64,000 nt of DNA from Gymnorhina tibicen (Eukaryota > Chordata > Aves > Passeriformes > Artamidae): positions 210 to 64,209 of the forward strand of contig VXAZ01003257.1 in the NCBI GenBank assembly GCA_013399875.1, written 5' to 3'. Both the position numbers and the translations under genes were made by a program. The first letter of the stretch is position 1, and each line of letters begins with the position of its first letter. Below, piece after piece: positions 61,986 through 64,000 of the stretch. Under the pieces are notes generated by a model. That model was not told the DNA's origin. It was given only the letters and a program-made list of their open reading frames with translations, and searched no databases.

Positions 61986-64000
61986 CCACAATAAAAGAAC
62001 TAGGGGCAGTCAGTGAAATTACTTGAAGATGTGTTTAAATAAGACGAAAGAATGTTCTTGAGCAGCAAGTGAACTTGCTGCCACAGGAAGCAACTGTCAA
62101 CAGTTTTAAAAAAAGGTTACAGAAACCCACACACAACAGCTGCATAATCCAATAGCAAAAGTACAAGGCAGGGAACATAACTGCGGGTACTGGGGGAATC
62201 TCTGGGGAAGGGACTGTGTAAATTGGCCAGACACCCATGCTGTCCTTAAATACCATCCTCTGGTGCCACTTCCAGTCTGATCTAGACTTGGACATTGGTT
62301 GGGCTAAGTGCAGTGATGGGGTATTTTTTCCAGAGTTCACAGAAGCCCAAGGGGAATGATAACAGGAAAACTATGCAGAGTGATATCTAAGGTGTTTTAT
62401 TCAGAGGGTTATTAGGATAATTTAATTTATAGTTATGACAAGATTTTTAAACTTGTCTTATAAAATGAAGCATTACTTCTATGTGTTATTCTTTTAATCT
62501 TGAGAAGGTAAGGCCATTAACCTGGAGAACTTTCCCAATACTAGTACTTGCTACAGATTCTTACAGAACGAGTCCTAAGGAGTTACAAAGTTAATGGATA
62601 AAAAAAGAGACAGCACAAGCAGAATAATCACAATGATTGAAAATACATAACTAAAAATTCTTGCAGATAATTATTCTCCACAGAGTAAAGCTGACAGAGC
62701 AGTCAATCCTTATACAGCTGATAGCCAGGTCTCCCTATACAAAATCTGATATTACAGAGCTGATATTTTCATGGGGGCAAAACTAAAACCTGTAATTTTC
62801 CTCCTTTTCTTTCTTCCACTACACAATGATTACTGATTATTGCAGGTGTGAAGAAAGTTTCATTCTCCTTTTGTTTGAGCTCTTCTGTGTCCCATGGTAA
62901 TAAATAGAGCAGTCATGAAGCTCAGAAGCTTTTCACAATTTGTAAACTGATTTCTTGTTTGTTTTTTAAATCCCTCTCAAAGACTCCAGAGCTGCAGAAC
63001 AACTGGCAATATACAGTGACCATCTGCACCACCTTCATTATTTGACAATTCAAATTTATTTTCTTCAGCCTGTGGAATTCATGCCTGATGATGTGTGTTC
63101 ACACCATCCAATGCATCTGGGAAGACATTGTTAGTAAGAGAACATCAGCATGAGCAAACTGCACTATGGCAGATGAAGTATGGAATCAAGGTGCTTTTGC
63201 CCTTTATGTGCAGGATAAAGGTTTCAAGGCTTCAAATTTAGATAATTTCTACAGCTGTATATGTGAAATATAGCCCAAAGCCACTGATTCACTTTGCTGA
63301 TTGATGGCATTTATCCTCAAAGACACAACAGAGTATGTTCATATAAAGTCAGCAGGGCTTTTTAGGACTTGCACAAAACACTTTCAGCATAATAGATGCT
63401 GATATAATTCAAATCAGGAATAAAAATGGTTATAATGCAGAGAGCCAGTGGTGCATAGAAGTCATACACAGATCTGAAAAGGAAAATAGTGATTAATGTA
63501 TCTTCTCCAAGAGCAGCTTTACTCACCTAAACTAAGCAAAAGTGAAGGACTGTGGAATGGTCAGAATAGTCTTTCACCTCCATTATTTTACAGTAAATAA
63601 TTTTTAGACCAGCACGGTATTGCCTTAATTTGCTTGATTTATGAAGACTGATCCAGCAAAATATTTTATCATGCTTCTAACTTAAAACTTCAAAAGTTCC
63701 ATTAAGTTTACTGGAATGACTCACATACTTATAGCTAAATACATATTCAGAGCTTTGGATGAGCTTGACCTAAATGTTAAGTGTAGTGACAAAACTGCAT
63801 TCAGAATAAATAAATCCAAAGGATAAGTTGATATGAATTAAATAATAGAACAAAAATATATGAATTCTGCACAAGAACCATAAAAAAGTATATTCCACTT
63901 ACACAAAAGATATGTGAGATAATGCAAAACACCATAAAATATGAAAAGGATTAGCATGTAGCTTAACATATTTTCCCAATTAATTATATTACCAAAAAAA
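61986..64000. other. Unique AT-rich sequence, nothing recognised
   Basis: No gene, RNA or mobile element seen. A 101-codon minus-strand frame at 62035-62340 has no domain features. Confidence 0.5.

Overview
This window looks like AT-rich, gene-poor nuclear DNA from a bird. The evidence is the repeats. Several pieces match the avian CR1 retrotransposon, both its reverse transcriptase region and its 3' ends (the 3' ends finish in ATTCTATG-like or TATTCT-like repeats). There are also four solo retroviral LTRs of avian type, including one of about 1 kb that I recognise as an avian ERVL-type LTR. A passerine is plausible but not shown. I found no protein-coding gene, tRNA, rRNA, known small RNA or CRISPR array. 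The open frames are short (mostly 60-110 codons), scattered on both strands, and fit chance or repeat-derived frames. The stretch is probably intergenic or inside a very long intron.

Layout. 1-5853 is AT-rich unique sequence with a G/T-rich patch near 2950. 5860-6380 is a CpG-rich solo LTR on the minus strand with a perfect 6-bp target-site duplication. 6387-15149 is unique sequence with short microsatellites. 15150-15735 is a decayed internal CR1 fragment encoding broken reverse transcriptase. 19511-19600 is a small CR1 3' remnant. 22513-22959 and 23134-23619 are two plus-strand solo LTRs only 174 bp apart, each with its own target-site duplication (4 bp and 5 bp). 28547-28580 is a TATC microsatellite. 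32807-32990 is a strongly strand-asymmetric G/T block. 42927-43938 is the ERVL-type LTR on the minus strand. 48150-48690 is an unclassified GC-richer block. 50068-50366 is a CR1 3' end. 55799-55872 is a TA/TG/CA microsatellite with a 26-bp perfect palindrome at its centre. 57392-57849 holds a polypurine tract and a polypyrimidine tract. 61142-61352 (minus) and 61690-61985 (plus) are two CR1 3' ends of different subfamilies; the second carries a recent 79-bp tandem duplication.

No genes act together here. The readable biology is repeat history: at least four retroviral insertions reduced to solo LTRs by recombination, CR1 copies of several ages, and local structure-prone DNA (hairpins, a palindrome, G-runs). 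Three spots could be unannotated exons or regulatory elements and deserve a transcript or conservation check: 31747-31947 minus, 60060-60400 minus, and the hairpin at 46019-46072. I did not find a convincing undescribed biological system.
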